A DNA stretch of 64,000 bases from Dyella sp. C9 (GCF_003332825.1 NZ_QIRF01000014.1:1-64000); one strand, 5' to 3'; shown: positions 8,152 to 16,727, counted from the stretch's first letter. Notes: generated by a model not told the origin, from the letters alone. Made by a program: numbers and translations.

Positions 8152-8475
8152 ATGAATACTATTTTCCTGTTGGCGTCTTTCTTCATTGCGCAGGCGGCAT
8201 CGAATTCTGGATCTGGCATGTCGGAGGCCCAAATAGTGGAGATCGCCCGTCAGGCGACGTTGCGCTATTGCCAGGACCACGAAGCGGTGTTCGGCGGCTA
8301 TTACAAGACTCGATGTGAATTCATCGCTTCGCGCACTTCGGATGGATGGTTTGTGTCAGGACATCCTGTTTATGAGAACAGCCGCGGGCAGCAATCGATC
8401 GTCGAAGGTGGTGATGTAGTTCTTTATTACTCAATCACAGGCGAGCTCATCAGTCACGAAGGGGCACACTTTTAG
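8152..8475 (+). CDS. exported small protein of unknown function
   Basis: 107 residues, RBS GGCGGAAGG with good spacing. The short N-terminus MNTIFLLASFFIAQAASN is a signal peptide, probably cut after AQA or AAS. The mature domain (SEAQIVEIARQATLRYC ... WFVSGHPVY ... GGDVVLYYSITGELI) has an alpha-beta pattern like small periplasmic or NTF2-fold proteins, with two cysteines (in RYCQDH and TRCEF) that could form a disulfide. The family is unrecognised. Confidence 0.6.
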   Translation: MNTIFLLASFFIAQAASNSGSGMSEAQIVEIARQATLRYCQDHEAVFGGYYKTRCEFIASRTSDGWFVSGHPVYENSRGQQSIVEGGDVVLYYSITGELISHEGAHF

Positions 8476-8487
8476 GCCTGGCGCAAC

Positions 8488-8511
8488 GTTCGCTTCCGAT
8501 CCGCAGCGAAC
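8488..8511. repeat. degenerate 24-bp palindrome, copy 5
   Basis: Arms GTTCGCT (8488-8494) and AGCGAAC (8505-8511) pair perfectly; about 20 of 24 positions match the consensus. It lies 12 bp after the previous stop and about 26 bp before the next ATG. Confidence 0.65.
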
Positions 8512-8537
8512 TTCACCAAGACAAGGACAGAAGGGCG

Positions 8538-8852
8538 ATGGGTGCACGGATGAGCAGGATTGCAAGCAAAGAGAATCTATTGACCATGCTTGACGTATTG
8601 AGTCAACCCAAAAAGCATGGGCTCAATCAACAAGCTGCCGATCGCGCCCTGATCGATTTTTGCGCCCGTTGTCCCGATCCCGTCCTGGCGCGGTGGCTGC
8701 TTGTCGAATGCCTCGATCCCATGACGGACGAGGAGCTGGTGAGTCGCGCACTGGCCATGCCGGTTCGCCCATTGGCGGACGTTCCGATGACGGTCGTTCC
8801 AGCCGAACACCCTGTTAGAACCGTGCGTGGCTCGGCACAATCGTCTCAATGA
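8538..8852 (+). CDS. hypothetical cytoplasmic protein
   Basis: 104 residues, with GAAGGG 2-3 bp before the ATG at 8538 and better spaced for the ATG at 8550 (MSRIASKENL), so the true start may be four codons later. There is no signal peptide or membrane segment. The middle is helical (QQAADRALIDFCARCPDPVLARWLLVEC is typical of an alpha-helical bundle), and the tail looks disordered. No known motif; function unknown. Confidence 0.5.
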   Translation: MGARMSRIASKENLLTMLDVLSQPKKHGLNQQAADRALIDFCARCPDPVLARWLLVECLDPMTDEELVSRALAMPVRPLADVPMTVVPAEHPVRTVRGSAQSSQ

Positions 8853-8867
8853 AGGCGCGGTGCGAAG

Positions 8868-8891
8868 GTTGGCTTCGGACCCGGAGCAGGG
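8868..8891. repeat. degenerate 24-bp palindrome, copy 6
   Basis: About 17 of 24 positions match the consensus (GGCTTCGGACCCGGAGC core), 15 bp after the stop of the preceding gene. A second short inverted repeat, GCCC att GGGC, follows near 8940-8950. Confidence 0.4.
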
Positions 8892-8986
8892 ACTCGCGAG
8901 GATCCGGAACGTTTCCATTCATTGATGATCGGACGTTCTGCCCATTGGGCGGCATCGCTAATTGATCGATTGCCATCGGAGGCTAA

Positions 8987-9811
8987 ATGACCGCTCGATC
9001 GGGTGACTCCACGCGACATGCACTGGGTCTGGCCAATATAGGTTTTGTGGCTGCCTCATTTCTCTTGGCGTTGGTAGCTCATGCTCTCGCCTATTTAAGT
9101 CATGAGTATGCGCATAGTGTGATGGCCTGGAGCCTGGGGTGGATGGAGAGGCCCTTTGATATCGACTATGGACCGCCAAGCGTCTACAACTTTATCTTCC
9201 TTGGTGACGTTTCCGACAACGTCAGTTACGCACCCATCTTTGCTGCCGGACACGGCATCAGTGCGGCAGTGATCGCCTTTGCGGGCCCCTTTCTTGGAAA
9301 CGGGCTCCTGTATTTCCTGCTGTACGCCGTGGTGCCCTGGCTCAGCGCCAGATCATCAGCAGTGCTGCCTTTCATCTATTGGCTGTCCCTGATGTGTGCG
9401 GCGAACGTCTGGAGCTATGTGCCTATCCGCGCGATCACCACGCACGCAGATATTGCCTTGATAGCCCAGGGCCTCGGCACTAGTTGCTGGGCTCTCTTTC
9501 CGGTCTTGATGCTTCTGTCTGGCTTTATCACCTGGCATTTCTTTGTGCGCATGTTTCCGAAGTTCCAAGGCGTGGTCGCAGCGAAGTCGTCTGCCGATGC
9601 CATTACGCTCATCGCGTTCACCGCCTTCTGGTACTTCTCATTCTTTGGTGGCGATGGGATCGGCGGTTCCTACGGCCTCGTTTCACAGCTGCTGTCGATC
9701 ACGTCACGCTATTTTCTTTTCCCCCTTTGCGTGGCCTATCTTTCCGTCCGGTACCTTCCCTTGTTGACGGTTGGCAACAAGAAGGCGGGGAGTGCTGACG
9801 AGGTGCCTTGA
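8987..9811 (+). CDS. polytopic membrane protein with HEXXH motif (possible M50-like metallopeptidase)
   Basis: 274 residues, RBS GGAGG 4 bp before the ATG. About six to seven hydrophobic segments are visible. In the first, LAYLSHEYAHSVMAW places HEYAH at residues 39-43, matching the HEXXH zinc motif embedded in a membrane helix as in site-2-type (M50) proteases. A later GPFLGNGLLYFLL resembles the small-residue GP(L)xN segment of that family. The usual third ligand (LDG/NPDG aspartate) is not evident, so activity is uncertain. It could act in regulated intramembrane proteolysis, or be an inactive relative. Confidence 0.55.
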   Translation: MTARSGDSTRHALGLANIGFVAASFLLALVAHALAYLSHEYAHSVMAWSLGWMERPFDIDYGPPSVYNFIFLGDVSDNVSYAPIFAAGHGISAAVIAFAGPFLGNGLLYFLLYAVVPWLSARSSAVLPFIYWLSLMCAANVWSYVPIRAITTHADIALIAQGLGTSCWALFPVLMLLSGFITWHFFVRMFPKFQGVVAAKSSADAITLIAFTAFWYFSFFGGDGIGGSYGLVSQLLSITSRYFLFPLCVAYLSVRYLPLLTVGNKKAGSADEVP

Positions 9812-10179
9812 GCGGTGGAGCGACGACATTGACTAGCGTTGGCGGGAAAATTGGATCGTCCGTTTCCGCCCCAAAGCGGACTGCGCAGAAGGCCCGCTTT
9901 TCGCACGCCACCGAAGACGATACGCGGGGCATTTCTGGCGGCGCGCAACTTGTGCGAGCCATTGTGCAATGGATTGAGATTTTGAGGGGGCATTGACAGC
10001 GCAAGGATGTGTCGCTAGAACTTGCCGCCAGCCGGGCGCAATGCACGGCACTAGGGAGGAATAGCCGTGCTGGATGCGGGGACGCCGTCTGTCGTGACGA
10101 ATAGACCTGGCAATTTCGTCATCGCCATTAGATGCCTAAAGAGTTGGGTAGCTACCCACCCAAAGACGGGAGGCAATCG
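9812..10179 (+). other. intergenic with one palindrome
   Basis: About 370 bp. It contains the palindrome at 9858-9881. A GTG at 10067 has a good upstream GGGAGGA, but its 72-codon frame runs into the next gene in another phase and its product has no recognisable features. I see no other gene. Confidence 0.4.
9858..9881. repeat. degenerate 24-bp palindrome, copy 7
   Basis: About 21 of 24 positions match the consensus (left GTCCGTTTC, right AAAGCGGAC), 46 bp after the stop of the HEXXH protein gene. Confidence 0.65.
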
Positions 10180-10614
10180 ATGCGATCAGTATTTTCCAAC
10201 GTGCTATTCATGCTGGTCATTGTTGGGTGGGCGGGATCTGCCGCGTCCAACGAGACTTACTGCGCATCAGGTCAGGTCAGTCTAATCAAGCTACGGGTCA
10301 CGATCCAGCCCCAGCAACGTCAAGACTTCATAAGATTCTTGATGTCCGGCAAAGAGGCCTCGATTTTGGGTGCTGGCTACGTGGGCGGGGCGGAGTCGTC
10401 AGATTCGTTGAGCATAGGTTTTCTAGAAATACTTGATCAGACCGGGATGTCGACGGTCACCATTCGGGTCGACAATGAGAACTCATCGCCAGTGTTCGAT
10501 TTTTCGTTCTCGAGCTGCAACAACCATCGTGCCTTGGAACCTTATCGGGATGCTGCTCGTAGGAAGGTTGGTCAGTTTGGCGTGGTGTCCGTGGTTGAGG
10601 TGACCTCGAAGTAA
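10180..10614 (+). CDS. exported protein of unknown function
   Basis: 144 residues from ATG 10180, chosen over the in-frame upstream ATG at 10132 because GGGAGG lies 6 bp before it and a signal peptide (MRSVFSNVLFMLVIVGWAGSAAS) begins exactly there. The mature protein has a likely disulfide pair (TYCASG near the N-terminus, SSCNNH near the C-terminus) and beta-rich segments. Family unknown. Two short hairpins, CAGCGG tg CCGCTG and CATGGC gaggcc GCCATG, follow the stop at 10617-10649 and may end transcription. Confidence 0.55.
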   Translation: MRSVFSNVLFMLVIVGWAGSAASNETYCASGQVSLIKLRVTIQPQQRQDFIRFLMSGKEASILGAGYVGGAESSDSLSIGFLEILDQTGMSTVTIRVDNENSSPVFDFSFSSCNNHRALEPYRDAARRKVGQFGVVSVVEVTSK

Positions 10615-10777
10615 GCAGCGGTGCCGCTGTGCCATGGCGAGGCCGCCATGACAGAGTTCGAGTGCATAGGGCTAGCTGCGCCAGTCATTCAGGCATGAAC
10701 TGGCCGATCGTAGTTCGAGATTTCGGTATTTATAGCGGAGCGCCTGTTTTGGCATGGCAACGTATGGGGAGGTTGGC

Positions 10778-11233
10778 ATGCGGTTCGCGTCCTTTGGTTT
10801 TGGAGTCGGCCTTCTTCTGGCTGCTACGGCATCGCATTCGCTCGCGACGGATCATGCGGCCAATGGCAACGAGGCGACTATCTCGGTCTGCGAGTTGTTG
10901 AAAGACGGTGGGCCCGCAAAAGCAATCCGTATTCGCATCAAGGCACACTACATAACCGATCTTAGGCATGCCGCTTTTCTCGATGATCCCGGGTGCAAAG
11001 GGTTGGTCATCCAGGAAGACCCTCGAATGAGCGACTCAGTGGATCCGAGCGTTGCTCGCTTCGACGAAGCGACTCATGAGCACATGATTTCGCACCGGTT
11101 GGTCGAGTTTGACGTGGACATCGAGGGCATCTATACGCCAAGACATGCCGGCGAATTCTGGGGTAACGAAGCCAAGGGGCAACTGATGATTGAACGAGTC
11201 TGGTCGTTTCAACGCACTAGCTCAACTCCTTGA
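10778..11233 (+). CDS. exported protein of unknown function
   Basis: 151 residues from ATG 10778. GGGGAGG sits 5 bp upstream and the signal peptide MRFASFGFGVGLLLAATASHSLA begins there, so the in-frame ATG at 10754 is rejected. The mature part contains CELLKDGG...RIRIKAHYITDL...LDDPGCKGLVIQED...FDVDIEGIY, a beta-rich pattern like small OB-fold periplasmic proteins in which a paired cysteine follows DDPG. No functional motif. Same-strand neighbour of three similar small exported-protein genes. Confidence 0.6.
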   Translation: MRFASFGFGVGLLLAATASHSLATDHAANGNEATISVCELLKDGGPAKAIRIRIKAHYITDLRHAAFLDDPGCKGLVIQEDPRMSDSVDPSVARFDEATHEHMISHRLVEFDVDIEGIYTPRHAGEFWGNEAKGQLMIERVWSFQRTSSTP

Positions 11234-11256
11234 GTGATTCAAAGAGGCTTCGCTAG

Positions 11257-11280
11257 GTCCACTTCCAACCCGAAGCGGAC
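11257..11280. repeat. degenerate 24-bp palindrome, copy 8 (best match)
   Basis: About 22 of 24 positions match the consensus; arms GTCCACTTC and GAAGCGGAC pair with one mismatch around CAACCC. It lies 23 bp after a stop codon. Confidence 0.7.
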
Positions 11281-11328
11281 GTGGTTCGGACGACTATGGT
11301 TCGGCCTTTGTTGGACTTAGGGGCTCTC

Positions 11329-11661
11329 ATGTATCGACGGATATGGATTTCGATGGCACTGATCGTCGCGTCATCTGGTGCGCTTGCGGAAGGTTGCGTG
11401 TCCGGGGTGGTGGTCGTCGGCACAAGACATGGCGACAACTCCGCAATAGGCGAAGTTGTCTTCGTCAAGACTTACCCCAGCATCGAGGCCTGTAACGAAT
11501 CGATGACTGCGGCCTCCAGGAATCCTTTGTCCTTCCCGGCTCCGGGCGGATCAGCCCCTTTCGCCAGCTTCACTTTTGTGTGCAAGTTGCCTCCGGATTG
11601 CGGTCCGCCGGATGTTGGGCAGGTCCAGCCAATGCACAAGGTGCTCATCTGGGCGAAATAG
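11329..11661 (+). CDS. small exported cysteine-containing protein
   Basis: 110 residues from ATG 11329, where the signal peptide MYRRIWISMALIVASSGALA starts and AGGGG lies about 7 bp upstream; an in-frame start at 11281 would put a non-signal stretch first. The mature protein has four cysteines (EGCVSG, EACNES, FVCKLP, PDCGPP), suggesting two disulfides in the periplasm. Not recognised. Confidence 0.5.
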   Translation: MYRRIWISMALIVASSGALAEGCVSGVVVVGTRHGDNSAIGEVVFVKTYPSIEACNESMTAASRNPLSFPAPGGSAPFASFTFVCKLPPDCGPPDVGQVQPMHKVLIWAK

Positions 11662-11674
11662 TGATTCTGGAAGC

Positions 11675-11698
11675 GTCCGCTTTCGATCAATCCTGGGC
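11675..11698. repeat. half-palindrome, copy 9
   Basis: The left arm GTCCGCTTTCGA is intact and the right arm has diverged (about 15 of 24 positions). It lies 13 bp after the stop of the preceding gene and is the last copy seen in the run. Confidence 0.4.
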
Positions 11699-11857
11699 AG
11701 CTTGCTGGACGCTCGCCATGGTGCGAGCTGGATGTTGGGTGGCTTTGCGTGGATTTGTCCCCGCTGCCTCTGCGGGACGTGGCGAGGAGGAGGGTCACTA
11801 CTTTCGCCGACCACTGGCCCGTGGGTATGCTCGCCTCATTGCCAAGGGAGCAAACCG

Positions 11858-12811
11858 GTGCGCGAGCTGTATCCCGAGATCGAGCCTTATCGCACATGGC
11901 GACTGGCCGTCGACGATATCCACGAGCTGTATGTGGAAGAGTGCGGCAATCCCCAGGGGTTGCCGGTGGTGTTTCTGCATGGCGGGCCGGGCGCGGGCTT
12001 GTCGCCGTTCCAGCGACGCTTTTTCGATCCCGCCCGTTATCGCGTCGTGCTGTTCGACCAGCGTGGCGCGGGCCGGTCCACGCCGCATGCGGACCTGCGA
12101 AACAACACGACGCGCCATCTGGTGGGGGACATCGAGGCGATCCGCGAGAAGCTGGGCATCGAGCGATGGGTCGTGTTCGGCGGCTCATGGGGTTCGACCC
12201 TGGCGCTCGCCTACGCGCAGGCGCACCCAGGGCGGGTCCTGGGATTGGTGCTGCGTGGCATTTTCCTCGCGCGGCAGGGCGAGTTGAGCTGGTTCAACCA
12301 GCTTGGTGGCGGCGCGTCCTGGATATTTCCGGAACGCTGGGCACGCTATCTCACGCACATTCCCGAGGACGAGCATCACGACCTGGTGGAAGCCTATTGG
12401 CGCCGCCTGGACAGCGACGACGAGGCCGTACGCCTGGCCGCGGCGATGGCATGGGGCAACTGGGAAGGTGGTAGCACTACCTTGATCCATGATCCCGACG
12501 AACCGGGCAACTTCAAGGATCCGAAGGTGGCCATCAGCGTGGCGCGCGCCGAGGTGCATTATTTCCGCCACGCCATGTTCCTGGAGCCGAACCAGCTGTT
12601 GCGCGGGCTGGCGCCCATCAGGCGCATCCCGGCCACCATCGTGCACGGCCGCTACGATATCATTTGCCCGGTAAAAACTGCCTGCGATCTCGCTGCCGCC
12701 TGGCCGGAAGCCAAGCTGCACATCGTGATGGCAGGCCACAGCGCCGCTGACCCGGCCATCGTCGATCAGTTGGTCCTGGCCACTGACGCGCTGGCCGACC
12801 GCTTTGCTTGA
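11858..12811 (+). CDS. pip: proline iminopeptidase
   Basis: 317 residues from GTG 11858 (AAGGGAG upstream; the family N-terminus RELYPEIEPY starts immediately). A family S33 alpha/beta-hydrolase that removes N-terminal proline from peptides in the cytoplasm. Visible elements are the oxyanion HGGPGAG, DQRGAGRS, nucleophile GGSWGS (Ser110), the catalytic aspartate in HGRYDIICP and the catalytic histidine in AGHSA. Length fits the family (310-320). It lies directly after the run of small unknown genes and marks the return to conserved sequence. Longer in-frame extension upstream is not supported. Confidence 0.92.
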   Translation: MRELYPEIEPYRTWRLAVDDIHELYVEECGNPQGLPVVFLHGGPGAGLSPFQRRFFDPARYRVVLFDQRGAGRSTPHADLRNNTTRHLVGDIEAIREKLGIERWVVFGGSWGSTLALAYAQAHPGRVLGLVLRGIFLARQGELSWFNQLGGGASWIFPERWARYLTHIPEDEHHDLVEAYWRRLDSDDEAVRLAAAMAWGNWEGGSTTLIHDPDEPGNFKDPKVAISVARAEVHYFRHAMFLEPNQLLRGLAPIRRIPATIVHGRYDIICPVKTACDLAAAWPEAKLHIVMAGHSAADPAIVDQLVLATDALADRFA

Positions 12812-12989
12812 TCAGGCGCCGTGCGCTTGTTGCACTGACAAGCGAGCTTGATCCGGGCCTCGGGTGCGGTGCGCGTTCCTGGCGGGGCGCAGCTTCGTGG
12901 CGATGGGCGTGGCGGGCTTCCGGATCGATGATGCGCCCGTGCATCCGGGCGTGACCCTCTCTTTGCTTTCGACAAGGTATTTTCCCGTG

Positions 12990-13334
12990 ATGACGCCCGA
13001 CCTTCCAGCTTGCCCGCAATGCGGCATGGAAAACACCTATCCCGATGGTGACAACTTCATTTGTCCCGACTGTGCTTACGAGTGGCCGCAGATCGCTGCC
13101 AAGGGGGAGGATTCCGAGCAGGTGGTGCGCGATGTCAACGGCAACGTGCTTCAAGGCGGCGATTCGGTGGTGGTGATCAAGGACCTGAAGGTCAAAGGCT
13201 CATCGATTCCGCTCAAGCAGGGCACCGTGATCCGGAATATCCGCCTGGTGGACGGTGATGCCGAGCACATCGAGGGGAATTCGGACAAGATCAAGGGCCT
13301 GGTACTCAAGGTCTGCTTCTTGAAGAAGGCGTGA
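12990..13334 (+). CDS. yjdM: zinc-ribbon alkylphosphonate-utilisation-type protein YjdM (PhnA)
   Basis: 114 residues from ATG 12990 (MTPDLPACPQCGMENTY). The N-terminal zinc ribbon is CPQC...CPDC. The C-terminal KOW/SH3-like domain contains GGDSVVVIKDLKVKGSS and the family ending DGDAEHIEGN...LKVCFLKK. The name PhnA is historical; the E. coli gene is not part of the phosphonate operon and its role is unclear. An upstream in-frame start at 12864 would add an unrelated N-terminus and is rejected. Confidence 0.9.
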   Translation: MTPDLPACPQCGMENTYPDGDNFICPDCAYEWPQIAAKGEDSEQVVRDVNGNVLQGGDSVVVIKDLKVKGSSIPLKQGTVIRNIRLVDGDAEHIEGNSDKIKGLVLKVCFLKKA

Positions 13335-13412
13335 GCGCCAATCCGGACGCAGGAGTGTGCCGCGCGGATTCGGACGTGTGACGAACTGTCGTGGAGGTGG
13401 CGCCCCGCCGGG

Positions 13413-14906
13413 CTAACGCAATCCGACCGTGCCGTTGGCCGCCTTGATCAGCTTGGCCGGGTCGTAGGCCACGCCATCCTTGAACACCAACTCGACGTTC
13501 TCGATATCGTTGATGTTTTTGTCGGGATTGCCGTTGACCAGCACCAGGTCAGCGGCCTTGCCCACTTCAATGGATCCAGTGGCTTTGTCTTCGCCCAGGA
13601 AACGTGCACCGTTGATGGTGGCGATCTGGATGGCCTGCAACGGGGTGAAGCCGGACTCTACCAGCAGTTCCACTTCACGTTGGTCGCCATAACCGGCGAT
13701 GACCCCGCCATAGCCGGTCGGGTCCAGGCCGGCGAGCAGGGTGCCGCCCTGCTTGGCAAAGGCATGCTCGAAGTCCTCCTCCAGCTTGAATACCTTCGGC
13801 CATGGCGAATCGGTCGTCTTGTTGACGCGGTCGCGCTGCGCCAGGTACTCCACTTTTGCCTCCGGCAACATGGCATCCAGTATGCGTGGAACGATCGGTG
13901 CGCGGCCGGGTACCCATGTCTCAAAGATGGGCAGGGTCGAGGTGACGGCTACATGCTTCGATATCAGGTATTTGATGAGGTGCTGGATACGGGGATCATC
14001 GACGGTCATCGTCGCCAGGTTGGCTAGAACGAGTTGGCGATCCGGGCAGATGTCCGGCTGTTTGCCGGGTGTAAATTCGCTGTCTACGACTATTCCGTGC
14101 TCGAGATCGTCGATGCCAAGATCGGCCGCTTCGCTGAAGCCGACCGCGCACAAATGCCCGGTCACCTTGATGTTTCGTGCGTGGGCTGCCGCGATCGCCG
14201 CCGTGAGCTCGGCGCGGGTGATGTGCATGTACGCCTTGAACGAGGTCGCTCCTTCTCCAATCCAGTAGTTGACCGTAGCCGTGGCATCGGCGGCGTCCGC
14301 CAATTCGTGCATTTGGGGGAATACCGCGCCCTGACCCTCGAGGTACGGCCCCGTGGTGTGCATCTTGGGGCCCGGGATATACCCCGTATCGATGTCATGC
14401 TTCAGTTCCAGGTCCGTATATGGCTCTGTGCTGCCCGTGGTGCGGATCGTGGTGACGCCCGCCGCCAGGTAGAGCTTGGGAAAGCTCGAGGCCTGTTCGG
14501 GAAGGATGCTCGAGTAACTGGCCTGCGGGTTGACCTTGGGTGACGGATAAAACATGTGGTCGTGCATGCCAACCAGGCCCGGGATGAGCGTGCGTCCACT
14601 ACCGTCGATGACGGTGGCCTCCATTGGCGGCTGCACAGCCGCATCGATCTTGACGATGCGGCCGTCACGCATGACGACCGTCTGGTTTTCCTTGGCGGGC
14701 AAGCCATTTCCGTCGATCACGCGGACGTGGGTAATGGCCAGCACGGGTTGTCGATATTTCACGAACTGCTGCGTGGTGGCTGATAGCTGCGGTGTCTGCG
14801 ACCACAGGGTTGTGGCTGCACAGAAGCCGATGCAAGCAATGGCCAATCGCGTCTTCCAGCCGACTGACGGCAAGGTGGCCGCGATACGATGAGCTGCCAT
14901 GCGCAT
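13413..14906 (-). CDS. exported amidohydrolase (imidazolonepropionase-like)
   Basis: 497 residues. The N-terminus (about residues 15-37, LAIACIGFCAATTLWSQ) is a signal peptide, so it is likely periplasmic. The metal-dependent hydrolase core shows PGLVGMHDHMF (HxH), SFKAYMH (candidate carbamylated lysine), KVTGHLC, DDLEHGIVVD and a final GLDPTGYGG aspartate, the binuclear-site pattern of the imidazolonepropionase/prolidase-like group. The C-terminal SIEVGKAADLVLVNGNP closes the beta-sandwich. Substrate unknown; relatives cleave cyclic amides or Xaa-Pro bonds. The start at 14906 (GGGG upstream) is preferred to 14972. Confidence 0.82.
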   Translation of the reverse strand: MRMAAHRIAATLPSVGWKTRLAIACIGFCAATTLWSQTPQLSATTQQFVKYRQPVLAITHVRVIDGNGLPAKENQTVVMRDGRIVKIDAAVQPPMEATVIDGSGRTLIPGLVGMHDHMFYPSPKVNPQASYSSILPEQASSFPKLYLAAGVTTIRTTGSTEPYTDLELKHDIDTGYIPGPKMHTTGPYLEGQGAVFPQMHELADAADATATVNYWIGEGATSFKAYMHITRAELTAAIAAAHARNIKVTGHLCAVGFSEAADLGIDDLEHGIVVDSEFTPGKQPDICPDRQLVLANLATMTVDDPRIQHLIKYLISKHVAVTSTLPIFETWVPGRAPIVPRILDAMLPEAKVEYLAQRDRVNKTTDSPWPKVFKLEEDFEHAFAKQGGTLLAGLDPTGYGGVIAGYGDQREVELLVESGFTPLQAIQIATINGARFLGEDKATGSIEVGKAADLVLVNGNPDKNINDIENVELVFKDGVAYDPAKLIKAANGTVGLR

Positions 14907-15176
14907 GATCGATACCCCAGCAGTGAGACCGAAGCGTATCCGTCGGTTTGCCTCACGGACATAGACGCGCAAACGAGCCGGAACGATTCCTGGTGAGCGA
15001 ATGACGCGGACATGGAACGCTCATTCGCCGCATCCGGAGGGTTGCTACGCCCGCAACAACCTTGGGGCTTATCGGAGCCAAACGGGTGACTTGCCGGAGC
15101 GGCACAGTCCTGGAGCCCCCGGAGAGCGGCTTTCACCCCACGGCAGCTACAAAAAATGACTACTGGGGCGTGAAAA

Positions 15177-16727
15177 TTAGATGCACAGCGCGCCGGTCGC
15201 CTGGGCCGGTGCACCGAACCATGGTGTGGCCGCCCGGACAACGTCATCAGGCGATGCGCTGGCGTCGGCGGCCCAGGCCACCACGCCATCGGGCCGCACA
15301 AGCACGGCGCTCACGCCCAGCGTATCCCTGGCGCCGGTTGCAACGTAAGCGACTCGATCGCCCCATCGGCTCGCCAGTGGCTGTAGCGGTGCACGGTGGT
15401 CGAAGTCCAGCAACAGGCCGCGTCCTGTCCTGAGGCGCTCGCCGAGTCGGCTTCCATCGGCCAGCTCATAGTCAGGAGCGCTGCGCCCCACCAGCGGATG
15501 CTCGGCCTTGAGGTCGTAACGGAGGGACACGCCCCAAACCCGTTCGGCGAAGTACGTGGCACCGTCACGTGTATTGATGAGGTCGCGCATGATGGCCTCC
15601 AGTGCGCGGGAGCTCGGGCTGGGACGCATGAGCACCACCTGTGCACGGGACCAGTCGAGCACCTGCGCGCCGACCGGTTGTCGTTCGTTCCCGTAGGTAT
15701 CGAGCAGGCCTTCCGGCGCGTCGCCACGGAGCGTGGCGGCCAGTTTCCATCCGAGGTTCATCGCGTCGCCGAGCCCAAGGTTGAGTCCCTGGCCGCCGAG
15801 CGGGGAGTGGATGTGCGCGGCGTCGCCGGCAAGCAGCACACGTCCATTGCGGTAAGGGGTCGCCTGGTAGGCGCGATCCGTCCAGGTCGTTGCAAGACGC
15901 ATCGCCGTCACGGTGACACCGGTGCCGGATACCCTGCGCAACACCGCCTGTATGTGTTCGGGCGTGATGGGCTGCATGCGATGGAACGCACCGCCATCGA
16001 ACTCGACCATCGCGACGGTTCCGGGTGGTGTGTAGGTGTACATGCCCGTGGGGGTGTAGTGCCGGCCGGGGCGAAGCAGGTCGGGGTCGGCGAGGTCGAC
16101 TTCGACCGAATAACCGGTGAACTCGGGATCGGTACCGACGAAGGCGAAGCCACCCAGCTTGCGGACCGTGCTGCGGCCGCCATCGCAGCCGGCCAGCCAC
16201 TGGCCGTGAAAGGTCTCACCCGCGGCGCGAACGGTGACGCCTTGCATGGTTTGCTCGAAATGCTCAACGGCGACGCCGCGGCGGATCTCGCATCCCATGG
16301 CGATGGCACGAGCGGCCAGGATGGTTTCGAGGGACTCCATGTCCACGGCCATGCTGGTGCCGGCGGGGCCGGACAGACGATAAGGCCAGTTCGAGGTGTC
16401 GATGTGGTCGTGGTAGAACTGGATGCCCGCGAAGTGTCCGCCGGGGCGGCGGGGCTGGTCGATCCAATGCGCCGCGCCCGAGGTGTGGCGGTTCGGGCTT
16501 GCCTTGGCAGGCTGCATGGTGGCGACCTCGTCCAGCAGTCCGCGTCGATGGAACGCTTCGAGGGTGGGGGCAGTAAGGCCACGCATGCCGAACGGGAGGC
16601 GCTTCAGCGGGTGGCGCGGGTCCCGGGCTTGTTCCAGTACGAGTACGGAGCAATGCGCGAGGCGAAGCTCACAGGCAAGAAACAGCCCCACGGGACCTGC
16701 TCCCGCGATGATGACGTCGTAAACCAA
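15177..16727 (-). CDS. FAD-dependent aromatic-ring monooxygenase (PheA/TfdB/PgaE type)
   Basis: A class A flavoprotein monooxygenase of about 516 residues. The N-terminal Rossmann motif is IIAGAGPVGLFLACEL, the DG motif appears as AGCDGGRSTVRKLGG, the FAD/ribityl motif as LLAGDAAHIHSPLGGQGLNLGLGDA, followed by the thioredoxin-like C-terminal domain (LLDFD...). It should hydroxylate an aromatic substrate using NAD(P)H and O2. The likely start is TTG 16727: a GTG at 16742 would place the ribosome-binding site GGAGGG inside the coding sequence. Divergent from a TetR gene with an operator between them, so likely substrate-induced. Confidence 0.83.
   Translation of the reverse strand: MVYDVIIAGAGPVGLFLACELRLAHCSVLVLEQARDPRHPLKRLPFGMRGLTAPTLEAFHRRGLLDEVATMQPAKASPNRHTSGAAHWIDQPRRPGGHFAGIQFYHDHIDTSNWPYRLSGPAGTSMAVDMESLETILAARAIAMGCEIRRGVAVEHFEQTMQGVTVRAAGETFHGQWLAGCDGGRSTVRKLGGFAFVGTDPEFTGYSVEVDLADPDLLRPGRHYTPTGMYTYTPPGTVAMVEFDGGAFHRMQPITPEHIQAVLRRVSGTGVTVTAMRLATTWTDRAYQATPYRNGRVLLAGDAAHIHSPLGGQGLNLGLGDAMNLGWKLAATLRGDAPEGLLDTYGNERQPVGAQVLDWSRAQVVLMRPSPSSRALEAIMRDLINTRDGATYFAERVWGVSLRYDLKAEHPLVGRSAPDYELADGSRLGERLRTGRGLLLDFDHRAPLQPLASRWGDRVAYVATGARDTLGVSAVLVRPDGVVAWAADASASPDDVVRAATPWFGAPAQATGALCI

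Noticed and set aside
10067..10285. 72-codon frame from GTG 10067 with GGGAGGA upstream
   Set aside because: It overlaps the better-supported exported-protein gene (signal peptide and RBS at 10180) in another frame and has no recognisable feature.
202..11698. Calling the 5.7-11.7 kb run an integron
   Set aside because: No intI-type integrase is present and the palindromes are shorter than typical attC sites, without consistent GTTRRRY/RYYYAAC boxes. Only the resemblance is reported.
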